Origin: Paenibacillus sp. Root52 | GTDB lineage: Bacteria; Bacillota; Bacilli; Paenibacillales; Paenibacillaceae | Direction of reading: 5' to 3' | Assembly (NCBI RefSeq): GCF_001426865.1 | Contig: NZ_LMFO01000006.1 | Span: 83,405-147,404, forward strand | DNA length: 64,000 nt | In this document: positions 1 through 9,219 of the stretch, piece by piece | How positions within the stretch are numbered: position 1 is the stretch's first letter | How the letters are laid out: every line of letters starts with the position of its first letter | Translations under genes and position numbers: made by a program | The notes under the pieces: generated by a model | What the model was told of the DNA's origin: nothing | Seen by the model: the letters and a program-made list of their open reading frames with translations, nothing else | The model's database searches: none

Positions 1-399
1 AGATGCCGTTATAGGTACGCCAGGTTGCTTCTGAGCGAGGACTGCATCCAGATGCTGCTCGATGCTTTTGCGTCCCGCATTATCCGTACCGCCATAGATG
101 GCAGCAATGCGGTCGATCCAGACAGCCGTTGGATATGATTTGACAGTTTCCATCTTCGCTTTTAGCGATGTATCATTGGTGAGGGCAATGGACGTATCCA
201 CGAGAGCGGAATAATCCTGATTCAGATAAGCCGTCGCTCCAACAAACGGGTTGTCCACACGTGCCTCTGCCGCCTGAGCTATACCCGAAGACATCCCAGG
301 GAATATGCCCGCCGCAAGCAACGTAGCTGCCAGCATTTGTTTTACACCTTTGCGCAGCGCGTTCTTACCTCTCGATTTAGCTTTCAATTTAGTCTTCAT
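1..399 (-). CDS. Glycoside hydrolase family 6 (cellobiohydrolase/endoglucanase), 5' part only
   Basis: The reading frame enters from the left edge; the first 133 codons are visible, so the gene is partial at its 3' end. The N-terminus has a basic start (MKTKLKAKSRGK), a hydrophobic stretch and a likely signal-peptidase site near AQAAEA, so the protein is exported. The mature part begins VDNPFVGATAYLNQDYSAL and continues with SYPTAVWIDRIAAIYGG, which I recognise as the start of GH6 catalytic domains that hydrolyse cellulose beta-1,4 bonds. An AAAGGTGG ribosome site precedes the ATG at 399. A MITE-like repeat (427-605) sits directly upstream, so its promoter may lie inside or beyond that repeat. 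The catalytic aspartates lie outside the window, so activity cannot be judged. Confidence 0.8.
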   Translation of the reverse strand, partial: MKTKLKAKSRGKNALRKGVKQMLAATLLAAGIFPGMSSGIAQAAEARVDNPFVGATAYLNQDYSALVDTSIALTNDTSLKAKMETVKSYPTAVWIDRIAAIYGGTDNAGRKSIEQHLDAVLAQKQPGVPITAS

Positions 400-426
400 A
401 GTTCCACCTTTCCTTTAGTTAGATTT

Positions 427-605
427 GTTCAACTAAAGAAGTTTTACACTGACCATTTCGATGACAGAATAACCTTCCGATCGCTGTTATCCCCAGATTT
501 TTTGATTCCCTTTTCTAAAGGGAAAATCCGGTGATAAAGGCGACCACTTCGCTTCTTCACGTTATTTCTGTCCTCTCCATTAGCGTGTAAAAAATTTAGT
601 TGAAC
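427..605. repeat. MITE-like structured repeat, family 2, copy 1
   Basis: 179-bp element whose ends are inverted copies of GTTCAACTAAA followed by a TTTACAC-containing block. Internal arms (GACAGAATAAC against GTTATTTCTGTC) and a CCCTTT/AAAGGG hairpin make it strongly self-complementary. A near copy lies at 4505-4689 and a fragment at 51077-51113. No coding capacity. It ends 28 bp before the GH6 start codon. Confidence 0.75.
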
Positions 606-944
606 CTGTTCAAATTTGGTTTATACTCATTTTCTGATCCTCTGTGTTAGCATGATGCATAGCACGTAGAGAACATTCGGATGAGCTGAAATAACACCTC
701 CATGCGGGATTCATTCATGTTGAAGAACAACCAAGACAATAGCCAAGGAACGAAGAGCATACCAAAAACAGAACCATAAACAATCGAGTTTGTCGTAGGT
801 CGGAATGACTGGAATTGTGGGTAACTAAGGATGTGTGGGGTCGAACCATGTGGTAATCATGTGGGTGATGTTGATTGTGTGTATAGACGTAACGAAGATG
901 AAATGGTGTGACGAACAGACGAACGAACGTGCCTACTTCATTTT

Positions 945-958
945 AGTAAGCGCTTACT
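945..958. promoter_or_regulatory. Palindrome AGTAAGCGCTTACT, cre-like / LacI-family operator
   Basis: Perfect 14-bp palindrome centred on GCGC. It resembles CcpA cre or LacI-family cellulase operators but differs from the cre consensus at both outer positions. It is the only such site upstream of the GH6 gene, about 550 bp from its start. Confidence 0.4.
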
Positions 959-969
959 TATTAAGGTTA

Positions 970-988
970 TAAAAAAGGCTCATCGCCT
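970..988 (-). terminator. Candidate terminator on the minus strand
   Basis: AGGC-TCATC-GCCT stem followed on the minus strand by six T residues. The stem is short. It may end the adaptor/ABC operon transcript, together with the weaker hairpin at 1136-1156. Confidence 0.4.
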
Positions 989-1215
989 GCAAACCTCAAC
1001 CTCCCATCGCATGTTCACCTCCTTATAGATCGATTATACGACATGTAAATATTACTGTAAATTGAATTAACTAAAATTATTTATATTTTTTTCCATAAAT
1101 TTGGCAGGAATTCGAGAATCCCTTTCCCAGAGCCCATAAAAGGCTCATCATAGCCTATTTTGCCACAATGAACCTCTCATTAGAACACTCCTCTGTCTAA
1201 TAGCAAGCAACCTTC

Positions 1216-2292
1216 CTAAGGGATGACTACAACATCTCCCGGTTTTAGACCGCTGAGCACCTCTGTTTTGTCACCTGACTCCATCCCGGCTTTAATCGTC
1301 AGTGGCTCGGTCTGTCCATTTCCTTTGTCGAGTAACACATAAGGCTCCGTCTGATCACGCATAACGGCTATGCTGGATACAACCGTGGCTTTGTCTTTGC
1401 GCGTTGTCTCAATATCCCCCTCAAGACTTACCCCTCCAAACATTTTTGCGTCTGGCTTCAGGTCAATCACCACATCGAATTGGGAAGCTTGTTTCAGATC
1501 TGTATCCGTACTCTTGCGTGCAAATTTGGACACTTTGCTTACCTTACCCGTAAATTCGAGATCTTTCTGTGCGGTCATTCGTACCTGAACGGGCATACCT
1601 ACCTTGAGCCTGAACATCTCTTCTTCTCCAACGATCGTCATAAATTTCAGCTTGCTCGTGTTCGTAATGGACCCGATCACTTGACCCTCTGTCACTGCAC
1701 GCGTTTTGCTGTCCTCGTCATTCATCTGGAATATCCCAGACGCGGGAGCATAGACAACGGCTTTACTCATCACATCTTTCTTCTTCTGTATCTCCTGCTC
1801 CTTGAGAACTAATGCTTTTTGACTCAACTCACTTGTCAGGCGTTTGCCCTCCCGTTCAACAAAAGCCTTCTTGCGTTCTTCCTCGGTTACACCAAGCGTT
1901 TCCGTCATCCCCGCTTGCTCAACGCTAACCTGATTGATTTCATAATCTAGCCGAGCTTTCTCCAGATCGCTTTCCAGTTGCTGAACTTCTGTTTGTTGCG
2001 CTGTAGTATCTAACGTGAACAGAATATCTCCCTTCTTGACCTGATCTCCATTTTTCACATGCCATTGTTTAATGCTTGAAGCATACGGAGCGAATACATC
2101 TGTCTGATCGGTGTACACCGATTTTCCCTTCACCTGGATGGTCTGCGTCATCGTTTCCTGTGTCACGTCAAATGTAATTGGCGGTGGAATCTCTACCGGC
2201 AACTCCGGCTTAGGCTTGTACTTCTCATATAACCAGTAGCCAACGCCTGCTAATAGTACGATTGTGATGATGATTTTAATCCATTTCTTCAT
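1216..2292 (-). CDS. Membrane-fusion (HlyD/MacA-like) efflux adaptor
   Basis: 358 aa. An N-terminal membrane anchor (residues about 5-22) is followed by a barrel-sandwich/lipoyl-like segment (YTDQTDVFAPYASSIKQWHV, VKKGDILFTLDTT). Next comes a coiled-coil hairpin rich in Glu/Lys/Gln (about 90-170), then beta-barrel segments (VVYAPASGIFQMN, GDVVVIP near the C-terminus). This is the layout of MacA/YknX-type adaptors that pair with a MacB-type permease. It is the last gene of a three-gene minus-strand operon behind the ATPase (3750-4424) and permease (2356-3723), so the three probably form one exporter or envelope-stress transporter. The substrate cannot be read from sequence. It also fits generic HlyD family annotation. 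Confidence 0.85.
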   Translation of the reverse strand: MKKWIKIIITIVLLAGVGYWLYEKYKPKPELPVEIPPPITFDVTQETMTQTIQVKGKSVYTDQTDVFAPYASSIKQWHVKNGDQVKKGDILFTLDTTAQQTEVQQLESDLEKARLDYEINQVSVEQAGMTETLGVTEEERKKAFVEREGKRLTSELSQKALVLKEQEIQKKKDVMSKAVVYAPASGIFQMNDEDSKTRAVTEGQVIGSITNTSKLKFMTIVGEEEMFRLKVGMPVQVRMTAQKDLEFTGKVSKVSKFARKSTDTDLKQASQFDVVIDLKPDAKMFGGVSLEGDIETTRKDKATVVSSIAVMRDQTEPYVLLDKGNGQTEPLTIKAGMESGDKTEVLSGLKPGDVVVIP

Positions 2293-2355
2293 GTGCCCAT
2301 ATTCCCTTTCGCTGATAAAGTTTGGGGAGTTCTCTCTCCTTATACAAGCTGTGTA

Positions 2356-3723
2356 TTACATCGATTTGATAACGTTCAGTGCATTGGTGCGGGATGCACT
2401 AATGGCTGGATAGATACCGGAAACAACCCCAACCAGCACAGCAAAAACGATGCCTAGCGGCAGAGCAGACTGCTCGATAATGACCGTCATTGGCCCGTTC
2501 TGTTGATCTGCCATCTGGCTTGCCAACAGACTATTCACTCCATCCAGGGCAGCAAAGGCAATACCGACACCAGCAACACCGCCCATCAGTCCAAGCATCG
2601 CTGCTTCAGTAATAAACATCTGGCGAATCTGCCATAGATTCGCACCGAGCACCTTCATGACACCGATCTGTTTGCGCCGCTGATGCGTAGACATGATCAT
2701 GGCTACAATAATGGATAGGGAAGCCAACAGCATAATAAATCCACCAATGCCCATAGCAGCCTTTTGATACATCGCTAACTGACTCGACATCGCTTCCTCT
2801 TGAAACAGATTACTCTGTGTATTTAATGTCAGTTTTTTGATCTGTTCCTCAACCTGAGAGACATAGCGTTTATTCTCTACCTTGACTAGAGCTGAGTTAA
2901 GACGCTTTGCAGCCGAAAGATCTGTCTGTTGTATGCCTAGCTCATCCTGCAATGCACGAACTGTATCCAGTGGCAAATATACTTTTTTATCATTTTGGGC
3001 AGTAAAATCATCCATATTAGAAGGCTTCGTCAATTCTCCAGATACAGTCACAGAGCCGCTCAGTTTGGTTTTGCCTGGATTCGTATAGTCTTCATAGCGA
3101 AACTGAACTCGCTGCTGTACCAGTTGATCTTGCTTAGATGACATCTCCATATACTGCTGCAAGAGATCGTTATTGTATGGATCGGCATTCAATTGTTCGA
3201 TTAACTTCTGAGTTACCTTGGGATCAACCAGTCCAAACGCAGCCCCATAACTCGTCACCGCAATTCGTCCATCCTCCGCCCCGCGTCCTTGCGAATAGCT
3301 GTATCCGAATCCTCCCAGTGCTTCAAGCTCCGTTCCAATGACCTCAACATAAGTGCTGCGTCCGTCTGGCAGAACCATTTCTAATGTGTCCAGCTTCAAC
3401 ATCGGTGCAACAGCAACCACATGGGGAAGTCTTTGAATAATCTCAATCTTCTCTAAGGTCAGAGCTCCCCGTTCAAAATTGGACTTCTGCCCTCCACTAC
3501 CGCTACCGGTACGAATACCTTCATTAGGAGAAATCGTAATCTCATCCATCTTATAATTGGCATTTAACGTTTGCTCGCTAAAGGTCTGTACCGATTGCCC
3601 TACACTAAGGGCGATAATCATTGCCGCCGAGCCAATGGACAATCCGATCATGCAGAGCAGCGTTACCATTTTCCTACGAATGATCTGTCCCCAGGCCATA
3701 CGTAATACATCCAGTAATCTCAC
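2356..3723 (-). CDS. MacB-like ABC transporter permease (MacB_PCD + FtsX)
   Basis: 455 aa, GTG start behind AGAGGAG. TM1 lies near residues 18-45 (MVTLLCMIGLSIGSAAMIIALSVG), followed by a large extracytoplasmic domain (about 50-320) and three C-terminal TM helices (about 325-355, 375-400, 425-445) ending in the FtsX-like YPAISASRTNALNVIKSM tail. This four-TM plan is typical of MacB/YknZ permeases, which act mechanically rather than as conventional channels. The extracytoplasmic domain carries an insertion around GSGSGGQKSNFERG. It is flanked by its ATPase upstream (26-bp gap) and its adaptor downstream (63-bp gap). Confidence 0.88.
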   Translation of the reverse strand: MRLLDVLRMAWGQIIRRKMVTLLCMIGLSIGSAAMIIALSVGQSVQTFSEQTLNANYKMDEITISPNEGIRTGSGSGGQKSNFERGALTLEKIEIIQRLPHVVAVAPMLKLDTLEMVLPDGRSTYVEVIGTELEALGGFGYSYSQGRGAEDGRIAVTSYGAAFGLVDPKVTQKLIEQLNADPYNNDLLQQYMEMSSKQDQLVQQRVQFRYEDYTNPGKTKLSGSVTVSGELTKPSNMDDFTAQNDKKVYLPLDTVRALQDELGIQQTDLSAAKRLNSALVKVENKRYVSQVEEQIKKLTLNTQSNLFQEEAMSSQLAMYQKAAMGIGGFIMLLASLSIIVAMIMSTHQRRKQIGVMKVLGANLWQIRQMFITEAAMLGLMGGVAGVGIAFAALDGVNSLLASQMADQQNGPMTVIIEQSALPLGIVFAVLVGVVSGIYPAISASRTNALNVIKSM

Positions 3724-3749
3724 AATTTCTCTCCTCTACCTCAAGCTTC

Positions 3750-4424
3750 TCATGCCGTCTCTTCAACCAACACACCCTTATGTAGCGTAAGTACAACCTG
3801 CATCTGCTCAGCCACCTCTGCCTCATGCGTCACAATGACAAAGGTCGTGTTCATCTCCCGATTAAGCTTCTGCAAAATCGCAATAATCTCTTCCTCCGTC
3901 TCCGTATCCAAATTCCCTGTAGGCTCATCCGCGAAAATAACCGACGGCTCAGTAATGAGGGAGCGTGCAATACTGACCCGTTGTTGTTGACCACCAGATA
4001 ATTGGGAAGGGAACAGATTAACTTTCTCACCTAAACCCACCTGCTCCAGCAACTGTAGCGCCTTTACCTTACGCTTTGAGGGACTCACGCCCATAAACAC
4101 CAGCGGCAGCTCCACATTTTCCCGAATCGTAAGATTGGACAACAGCTCATACGATTGAAAAATAAAACCGATATGACTGCGTCGGAACTCCGCCAGACGA
4201 TTCTCGCCGAAGCGAACAATATCCTGATCAGCGATGAGAATTTTGCCTTGATCTGGCTTCATCAGCCCAGCCATTAGATTAAGTAGGGTGGACTTTCCTG
4301 AACCTGAGCTGCCCAGCAGAGCAACCATCTTGCCTTTCCCAATCGTCAGATTAATATCTTGAAGCACCGGCACGCTTCCCTGTGCGTTGCGGAACGAGTG
4401 GGATAAATGTTCAACTCGTAACAT
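3750..4424 (-). CDS. ABC transporter ATP-binding protein (MacB/LolD/YknY-like)
   Basis: 224 aa from the ATG at 4424 (MLRVEHLSHSF). A TTG seven codons upstream is open but has no separate ribosome site. Walker A is GSSGSGKST, the Q-loop region is GFIFQSYELLSNLTIRENVELPL, the signature is [15 protein letters not shown], Walker B is VIFADEPTGNLD and the H-loop lies in VIVTHEAEVAEQ. The DEPTGNLD and LSNLTIRENVELPL wording is characteristic of the MacB/LolD/FtsE branch. It powers the permease encoded just downstream and is the first gene of the operon. A family-2 repeat lies 80 bp upstream of its start. Confidence 0.93.
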   Translation of the reverse strand: MLRVEHLSHSFRNAQGSVPVLQDINLTIGKGKMVALLGSSGSGKSTLLNLMAGLMKPDQGKILIADQDIVRFGENRLAEFRRSHIGFIFQSYELLSNLTIRENVELPLVFMGVSPSKRKVKALQLLEQVGLGEKVNLFPSQLSGGQQQRVSIARSLITEPSVIFADEPTGNLDTETEEEIIAILQKLNREMNTTFVIVTHEAEVAEQMQVVLTLHKGVLVEETA

Positions 4425-4504
4425 TCCTTCTTGTCTTCCTTTCAAGCTGCTGATTATGTATGACTATAGTACATGTTCAAAAAGTCGGTTTTCAGTACCG
4501 TATA

Positions 4505-4689
4505 CGTTGAACTAAAGAATATTTACACTTGCCACTCCGATGACAGAATAACTTTCCGATCGCTCTTATCCCCAGATTTTTTTGATTCCCTTTTTTCAAA
4601 GGGAAAATCCCGGGATAAAGGCGAACGCTTCGCTTCTCCATGTTATTTCTGTCCTCTCCGTTCTCGTGCAAATGTTTCGTTTAATTCAG
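4505..4689. repeat. MITE-like structured repeat, family 2, copy 2
   Basis: About 185 bp, same orientation as copy 1 (427-605) and clearly homologous over its whole length, including the left end ACTAAAGAA..TTTACAC and the internal CCCTTT/AAAGGG hairpin. As with copy 1, the same end faces the start codon of a minus-strand gene. Confidence 0.75.
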
Positions 4690-4777
4690 ATGCTGACTTA
4701 CCGAACTTCCTCTAAATTATAGGGTGGAGATGTATCTTAGCCGTCCATAGATGTATCTAAGTTGTAAAATGTGGCAC

Positions 4778-4830
4778 AAAAAAGACCTTGTTCGCAGAAT
4801 GGCTACAACCACCATTGTGCAGAACAAGGC
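4778..4830 (-). terminator. Rho-independent terminator after the two-component operon
   Basis: Long hairpin with outer arms CCTTGTTC / GAACAAGG and inner arms GCAGAATGG / CCATTGTGC. On the minus strand it is followed by a run of six T. It lies 20 bp downstream of the stop at 4851. Confidence 0.8.
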
Positions 4831-4850
4831 CATACAAATTCCCCTCAACA

Positions 4851-6008
4851 CTACCAAGCCCGGAAGCTAAACCGATATAACTCGCTTTTGTCTAACGAGC
4901 TGCCTACTACGAATAATTCATCATCATACCACTTCAGCTTCATAAAGTTCTCAATATTACGATAGATTACCGTATCCGAACTTAGTTCATTGTCATTTAG
5001 ATAAGCGATGTGCACTTCATTATTCTGATTATCCATCGGGATGACGTAGGCCAGACGGGATTCATCTGCATCCAGATCGAAGTTCCAATACGTCCCCTTT
5101 AACAACAGATGCAATTGACCTTGCTCTGCAGTGTACCGATACAATCCCTGTACGTTGTTGTCCTCGCCTTGGACAATCATATCCCCATTTTTCAACAGCC
5201 TAAATTGCTGAATGTCTTTCATTTTCATAACCATGCTTACTTCATGATCATCTTCAAGAGAAATACGATAGATGGCGAAGCTGTCTTTGAGCATAACGAG
5301 GATATAGGCTTGCTTCAAATCCGGACTCACTTCGAATACATCCATCACGATAAACGTGTCACTTGCATTCTTCACATCACTCGCATCCTTGAGCACGGAC
5401 ATCAGTTCCTGATGAGTGTATATCACACGTGCTTTACCTGTACTCATATTCATCTGGCTAAAGGCAAGTTCATCCTGACCAATATAGGTACTGTTTCCCA
5501 CAAACGTTCTGTAGTACGAGTTATCCTGTCCAAACTTACTGCGCTCCCCCGTGCCCAGTTCATAGCTAAATGTAGTGCGCTGAACCTGACCTGAACGGTA
5601 CTGTGAATAGACTAGCTTCTTGCGGTCTGGACTTAGGAAAACGCCATAGTCGGTATTGCCGCCAATATCCTTCACCTTATTATCATCCAGAGATAAGAGG
5701 GATAATTTCAAGCCAGTATAGGACTTCTCCGGGCCATTAACGACCAACGTATTACGATCCACCACGTCAAAATCATAAATCCCAAAGTCATTCGGAATCT
5801 TTGTAGCAGATTCAATCTGAATAGTACTGCTCGGAGGTGGTGCCAGGGCGCTATTGAATTGCTCACTCGGAAGAATTACCGTTCTGGGCTTAAGGTTCCC
5901 GATGCTAAACAGACTGCCGATACCGAAGATGCCACAGGCAAATACAATCAACAGCCCGAACAGCATCAACCTATCACGCTGATTACGCCAAAATCCTGAA
6001 GGCCTCAT
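4851..6008 (-). CDS. Membrane-anchored extracytoplasmic protein, propeller-like, co-encoded with a two-component system
   Basis: 385 aa. One N-terminal membrane segment (about 14-36, [21 protein letters not shown]) is followed by a long extracytoplasmic domain. That domain has repeated short beta-rich units such as [54 protein letters not shown] and [10 protein letters not shown]. These resemble TolB/WD-like propeller blades (strand, turn with D/P, KLVY/LAYV). It overlaps the kinase stop codon by 4 bp (ATGA), so it is translationally coupled as the third gene of the operon. It may sense or modulate the kinase from outside. I do not recognise a named family. Confidence 0.65.
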   Translation of the reverse strand: MRPSGFWRNQRDRLMLFGLLIVFACGIFGIGSLFSIGNLKPRTVILPSEQFNSALAPPPSSTIQIESATKIPNDFGIYDFDVVDRNTLVVNGPEKSYTGLKLSLLSLDDNKVKDIGGNTDYGVFLSPDRKKLVYSQYRSGQVQRTTFSYELGTGERSKFGQDNSYYRTFVGNSTYIGQDELAFSQMNMSTGKARVIYTHQELMSVLKDASDVKNASDTFIVMDVFEVSPDLKQAYILVMLKDSFAIYRISLEDDHEVSMVMKMKDIQQFRLLKNGDMIVQGEDNNVQGLYRYTAEQGQLHLLLKGTYWNFDLDADESRLAYVIPMDNQNNEVHIAYLNDNELSSDTVIYRNIENFMKLKWYDDELFVVGSSLDKSELYRFSFRAW

Positions 6009-7471
6009 GCGTTCCTTTCCCCCGGAAGACGGATATGCACTTGTGTCCCTTCATGTATGATGCTCTTCATCTCTACTGTTCCCCCATGACGCTCAACGAT
6101 GTTTTTCACAATGGACAATCCGAGTCCAGCGCTTCCTTTTTCCGTGCGATTAATCCCTTTATCCTGATAGAAAGGCTCGAATACATACTGGAGCGCTTCC
6201 GCACCAATTCCCTCTCCCTGATCGCGAATGACAATATCGATACTGTCTCCTTCACGAGAGGACTGTACCTCGATAATCGAATTCACATCGCTGTACTTCA
6301 CCGAATTATCCAGAACGTTGAGAAATACCTCCTTGAGCTTGTCGCGATCCCCGTGAAGGTAGAGCCCTTCCTCCAGTTCATAGTGGATACCAATGTTGTA
6401 CTTGCCTGCCTTGATGGACATGTCCTCACAAGCTTCGCGAATAATATCGGAAACTTCGATACGCTCGAACCGATACGCCTGAATGACTGCTGATGACACA
6501 GACACCTCCAGAATATCGGCAACCATCGTATTGAGACGGCGGCTTTCTTTGATGATATAGTTCATGCCTTTATCAAAAAATGCCTGATCCGTAAATCCAT
6601 TATCCCGTAAGATCTGGGCGTATCCCAGAATCGTCGTTAGAGGCGTTTTTAATTCATGCGTTACATTATCAAAAAAAACTTTGCTTCGTGCCTGCACTTG
6701 TTTCACTTCGTCCCGTTCTCGCTCAATGACATCAATCTGCTCTCGAACCCGGTCAATCATGACTGTAAAGCTTGAGGCCAGCTCACCAATCTCATCCTTC
6801 GTAGTAATCTGAATATCTGCATGGAGACTTCCTTGCGCCACTTCAGCAGACCGTTTCGTCAGTACACGGATCGGTTGAGTGATTTTCCGGGAAATAAAGA
6901 TCGATGCGATAAATATAAATACGAAAATAGCCGCCGCAAATAGCTTAATCGTATTTTGGAAACGGAGGTTCCGCTTATACAGATCGGTATAATCTTTCTC
7001 CAATTGCACAATGCCAATCACTTGTTGACCTGATTGAATCGGAAAAGATAGACTTGCAGTCACTTGACCTTGATCGACCACTGTTGTGTATGCAATCTTA
7101 GACTGCATAGCCTGCTCAACATCAGGCATGTCAGTCCGCTTAACAACGTTAACCCCGCTGTTCGCGGCGCTATATAACGACGCATCCGGACGGTAGACCG
7201 TAATCGTTCCACCAACCGCAGAACCGATCTGCTCCGCAAGCTCGCGGCTTCCAGCTTCGAGCGTATCCTTGCTCATTCGTTTATTATGAATCAAGAAATA
7301 CTGATTCAGCGCAATATCTAGGTTTTTTTTCGATTGAACGATATCTTCATGCACTTCTCGGTACATATTCTCCTCAGCTACCTTGCTTGAGAGAATCAAG
7401 AGAGCAGCGAATCCGATGAACACGATTGCTGAAAATAACACGACCATTTTGAACTGAATCGTCCACTTCAT
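6005..7471 (-). CDS. Sensor histidine kinase with extracytoplasmic sensor and HAMP domain
   Basis: 488 aa. TM1 (about 8-28) and TM2 (about 172-192) enclose a ~140-residue extracytoplasmic domain of single-Cache-like size. A HAMP region ([24 protein letters not shown]) follows. The H-box is [20 protein letters not shown], the N-box is DNSVKYSD, and the G-boxes are [11 protein letters not shown] and [19 protein letters not shown]. All catalytic boxes look intact. It overlaps the regulator gene by 4 bp and the propeller-like gene by 4 bp. Confidence 0.93.
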   Translation of the reverse strand: MKWTIQFKMVVLFSAIVFIGFAALLILSSKVAEENMYREVHEDIVQSKKNLDIALNQYFLIHNKRMSKDTLEAGSRELAEQIGSAVGGTITVYRPDASLYSAANSGVNVVKRTDMPDVEQAMQSKIAYTTVVDQGQVTASLSFPIQSGQQVIGIVQLEKDYTDLYKRNLRFQNTIKLFAAAIFVFIFIASIFISRKITQPIRVLTKRSAEVAQGSLHADIQITTKDEIGELASSFTVMIDRVREQIDVIERERDEVKQVQARSKVFFDNVTHELKTPLTTILGYAQILRDNGFTDQAFFDKGMNYIIKESRRLNTMVADILEVSVSSAVIQAYRFERIEVSDIIREACEDMSIKAGKYNIGIHYELEEGLYLHGDRDKLKEVFLNVLDNSVKYSDVNSIIEVQSSREGDSIDIVIRDQGEGIGAEALQYVFEPFYQDKGINRTEKGSAGLGLSIVKNIVERHGGTVEMKSIIHEGTQVHIRLPGERNA

Positions 7472-8181
7472 GTCTGCACCTGAATATTCAATTTGTATCC
7501 TACGCCAAATACCGTTTCAATCATCGATATTCCTTGTGCTCCGCTATCGAGCTTCTTACGGATTCGTTGTACATGAATGTCCACCGTTCGGGTATCTCCA
7601 GCGAATTCAAACCCCCATACCTTGTCCAGCAGTTCAGAGCGTGTATGCACCTTACGGTGATGGTTCACCAGAAATAACAGCAGATCGTATTCTTTATTCG
7701 TTAGACCTGCACGTTCCCCGTCCTTCCACACTTCACGCTCATCCTTGCGGATCTCGATATGTTTGCCTAACCTTACAACCTCATAAGATTGATTCTCCAG
7801 CGTTTCACTAATCAGGTCGATCCGGCGAAAGATGGCTCGAATACGTGCAACAACCTCACGGATATCAAAAGGTTTAGTAATATAATCATCTGCTCCAAGC
7901 TCCATGCCGAGCACCTTATCTAACATATCGGACTTCGCTGTAATCATGATTACAGGAATTTTGGAATTCACAGATAGCTGTCTGCACACATCAAACCCGC
8001 TCATATCCGGCAGCATCAGATCCAGCAGGATCAGATCGGGCTTCGATTGACGAAGCAGTTCTAGGCCTTCTTTGCCAGAAGCGGCTTCCTTTATCTCAAA
8101 TCCTTCTTTGCGCAACGAATACGATAAAATATCTCGAATGGATTCTTCGTCCTCAATAATCAAAATCTCTTTTTGTCTCAT
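7468..8181 (-). CDS. OmpR/PhoB-family response regulator
   Basis: 237 aa. The receiver has acidic residues IIEDEES (E10, D11), phospho-acceptor Asp54 in LILLDLMLPDMSG, Thr in MITAKS and Lys in DDYITKPFD. The C-terminal winged helix has GLTNKEYDLLLFL, HTRSELLDKVWG and DTRTVDIHVQRIRKKL. It is the first gene of the RR-kinase-propeller operon. The likely role is membrane-signal-dependent transcription. The target is unknown; the neighbouring MacAB-like exporter is a candidate by proximity only. Confidence 0.93.
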   Translation of the reverse strand: MRQKEILIIEDEESIRDILSYSLRKEGFEIKEAASGKEGLELLRQSKPDLILLDLMLPDMSGFDVCRQLSVNSKIPVIMITAKSDMLDKVLGMELGADDYITKPFDIREVVARIRAIFRRIDLISETLENQSYEVVRLGKHIEIRKDEREVWKDGERAGLTNKEYDLLLFLVNHHRKVHTRSELLDKVWGFEFAGDTRTVDIHVQRIRKKLDSGAQGISMIETVFGVGYKLNIQVQT

Positions 8182-8227
8182 GGTCCTCTCGTAATCTCCC
8201 TGCTCTATGAATTTCTTCTGTTGCCTA

Positions 8228-8386
8228 GGTCGTGTCTGAAAACTCGCTGAAGTGCATCTTTTACCGCCTTTTCGCCCCTACTGCGTCACTTTCCCTTGAC
8301 GTGCCCCGGCACGCCTGCGGAAAACTTCCTTGCTTGCAACGAAAATCCAGCAAAATCTGCTTCCTTCGGAGTTTTCAGTTACGCCC
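8228..8386. repeat. Family-1 structured repeat, copy A
   Basis: 159-bp element with terminal inverted ends containing CTGAAAACTC / GAGTTTTCAG. It is an inverted, roughly 90% identical partner of 9220-9380. A GC-rich core (GTGCCCCGGCAC) forms a perfect hairpin stem. Non-coding. Confidence 0.8.
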
Positions 8387-8555
8387 TTATTTTGTATCGC
8401 AAATTGGCTCCTTGAACAGAGGAATGCGAGAAATGTTACAACTCCGATACAACTCTGAACGGTTTGGAAACAACCGCCCGATATACTTGCATCATAAGCA
8501 AGAGTAACCAGACCGGAATCAAGCCTGATCTGTATCCAAGGGGGATTCACATCAT

Positions 8556-9032
8556 ATGAACAACACACAGATAAATGATGCTTACATCAACTATAAATCA
8601 GAAATTACAAGGTATCTATCACATATCCTCAAACAACCGCAGGATGCCGAGGATCTAGCCCAGGAATGCTTCATTCGGCTCATGAAAGTTACTGATCCCA
8701 TACCCGAAGATCGACTTCTCTACTATCTCAAGCGTATTGCTCGCAATCTAGCAATGGATAGCTTCCGCAGACGTACTCGAACGTTACGGCGTGACAGCCG
8801 ACTGGAAGTACCCACACATCATTTGGATACACCAAGTCTTGAAATTAATGAAGGTGTTAACGATCTTGTCTCCCATATTAACAATACCGAGCATCGTAAA
8901 ATACTAGAGCTACGCCTGATCCATGGATATTCTATCAAAGAAACAGCGGAGCTGGTCAACCGCAGTGAAGGCATGATTAAGTCCTCTGTCTTCCATGCGG
9001 TCAATCGAATCCGAGCCAAAGTCATCTCTTAG
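8556..9032 (+). CDS. ECF-type RNA polymerase sigma factor
   Basis: 158 aa. Region 2 is visible as YKSEITRYLSHILKQPQDAEDLAQECFIRLMK and LLYYLKRIARNLAMDSFRRRTR (about 12-80). Region 4 is RKILELRLIHGYSIKETAELVNRSEGMIKSSVFHAVNRIRAKV (about 110-156). Length and the absence of region 3 fit ECF sigma-70 factors. AAGGGGG lies 11 nt before the ATG. There is no adjacent anti-sigma gene: the gene stands alone between two inverted copies of a structured repeat, and its stop codon lies inside its own terminator hairpin. The next gene encodes a secreted protein that it might control (inference). Confidence 0.9.
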   Translation: MNNTQINDAYINYKSEITRYLSHILKQPQDAEDLAQECFIRLMKVTDPIPEDRLLYYLKRIARNLAMDSFRRRTRTLRRDSRLEVPTHHLDTPSLEINEGVNDLVSHINNTEHRKILELRLIHGYSIKETAELVNRSEGMIKSSVFHAVNRIRAKVIS

Positions 9033-9048
9033 GAGATGGCTTTTTTTA
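9019..9048 (+). terminator. Terminator overlapping the sigma-factor stop codon
   Basis: AAGTCATCTC-TTA-GGAGATGGCTT followed by seven T. The TAG stop (9030-9032) forms the loop, so the last codons of the gene are part of the stem. Confidence 0.85.
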
Positions 9049-9219
9049 TTACGAAAATGAACATATTGTAGCACACGGAAAAGTGATTATATACACCTAA
9101 GACCTATATGAATATGTCATAATACCCAATTTTACAAATATCGAGTTAATTTTTACAATTTGGTATGACTATGTTAGATTTTGGTATGGTAGAATATGGA
9201 CGAACTTATGAATCAACTA

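Larger units (their letters stand above)
606..1215. other. Intergenic region without recognisable gene
   Basis: About 600 bp between the repeat and the adaptor gene. It holds a cre-like palindrome (945-958) and two small terminator-like hairpins (970-988, 1136-1156). I see no supported open frame. Confidence 0.6.
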
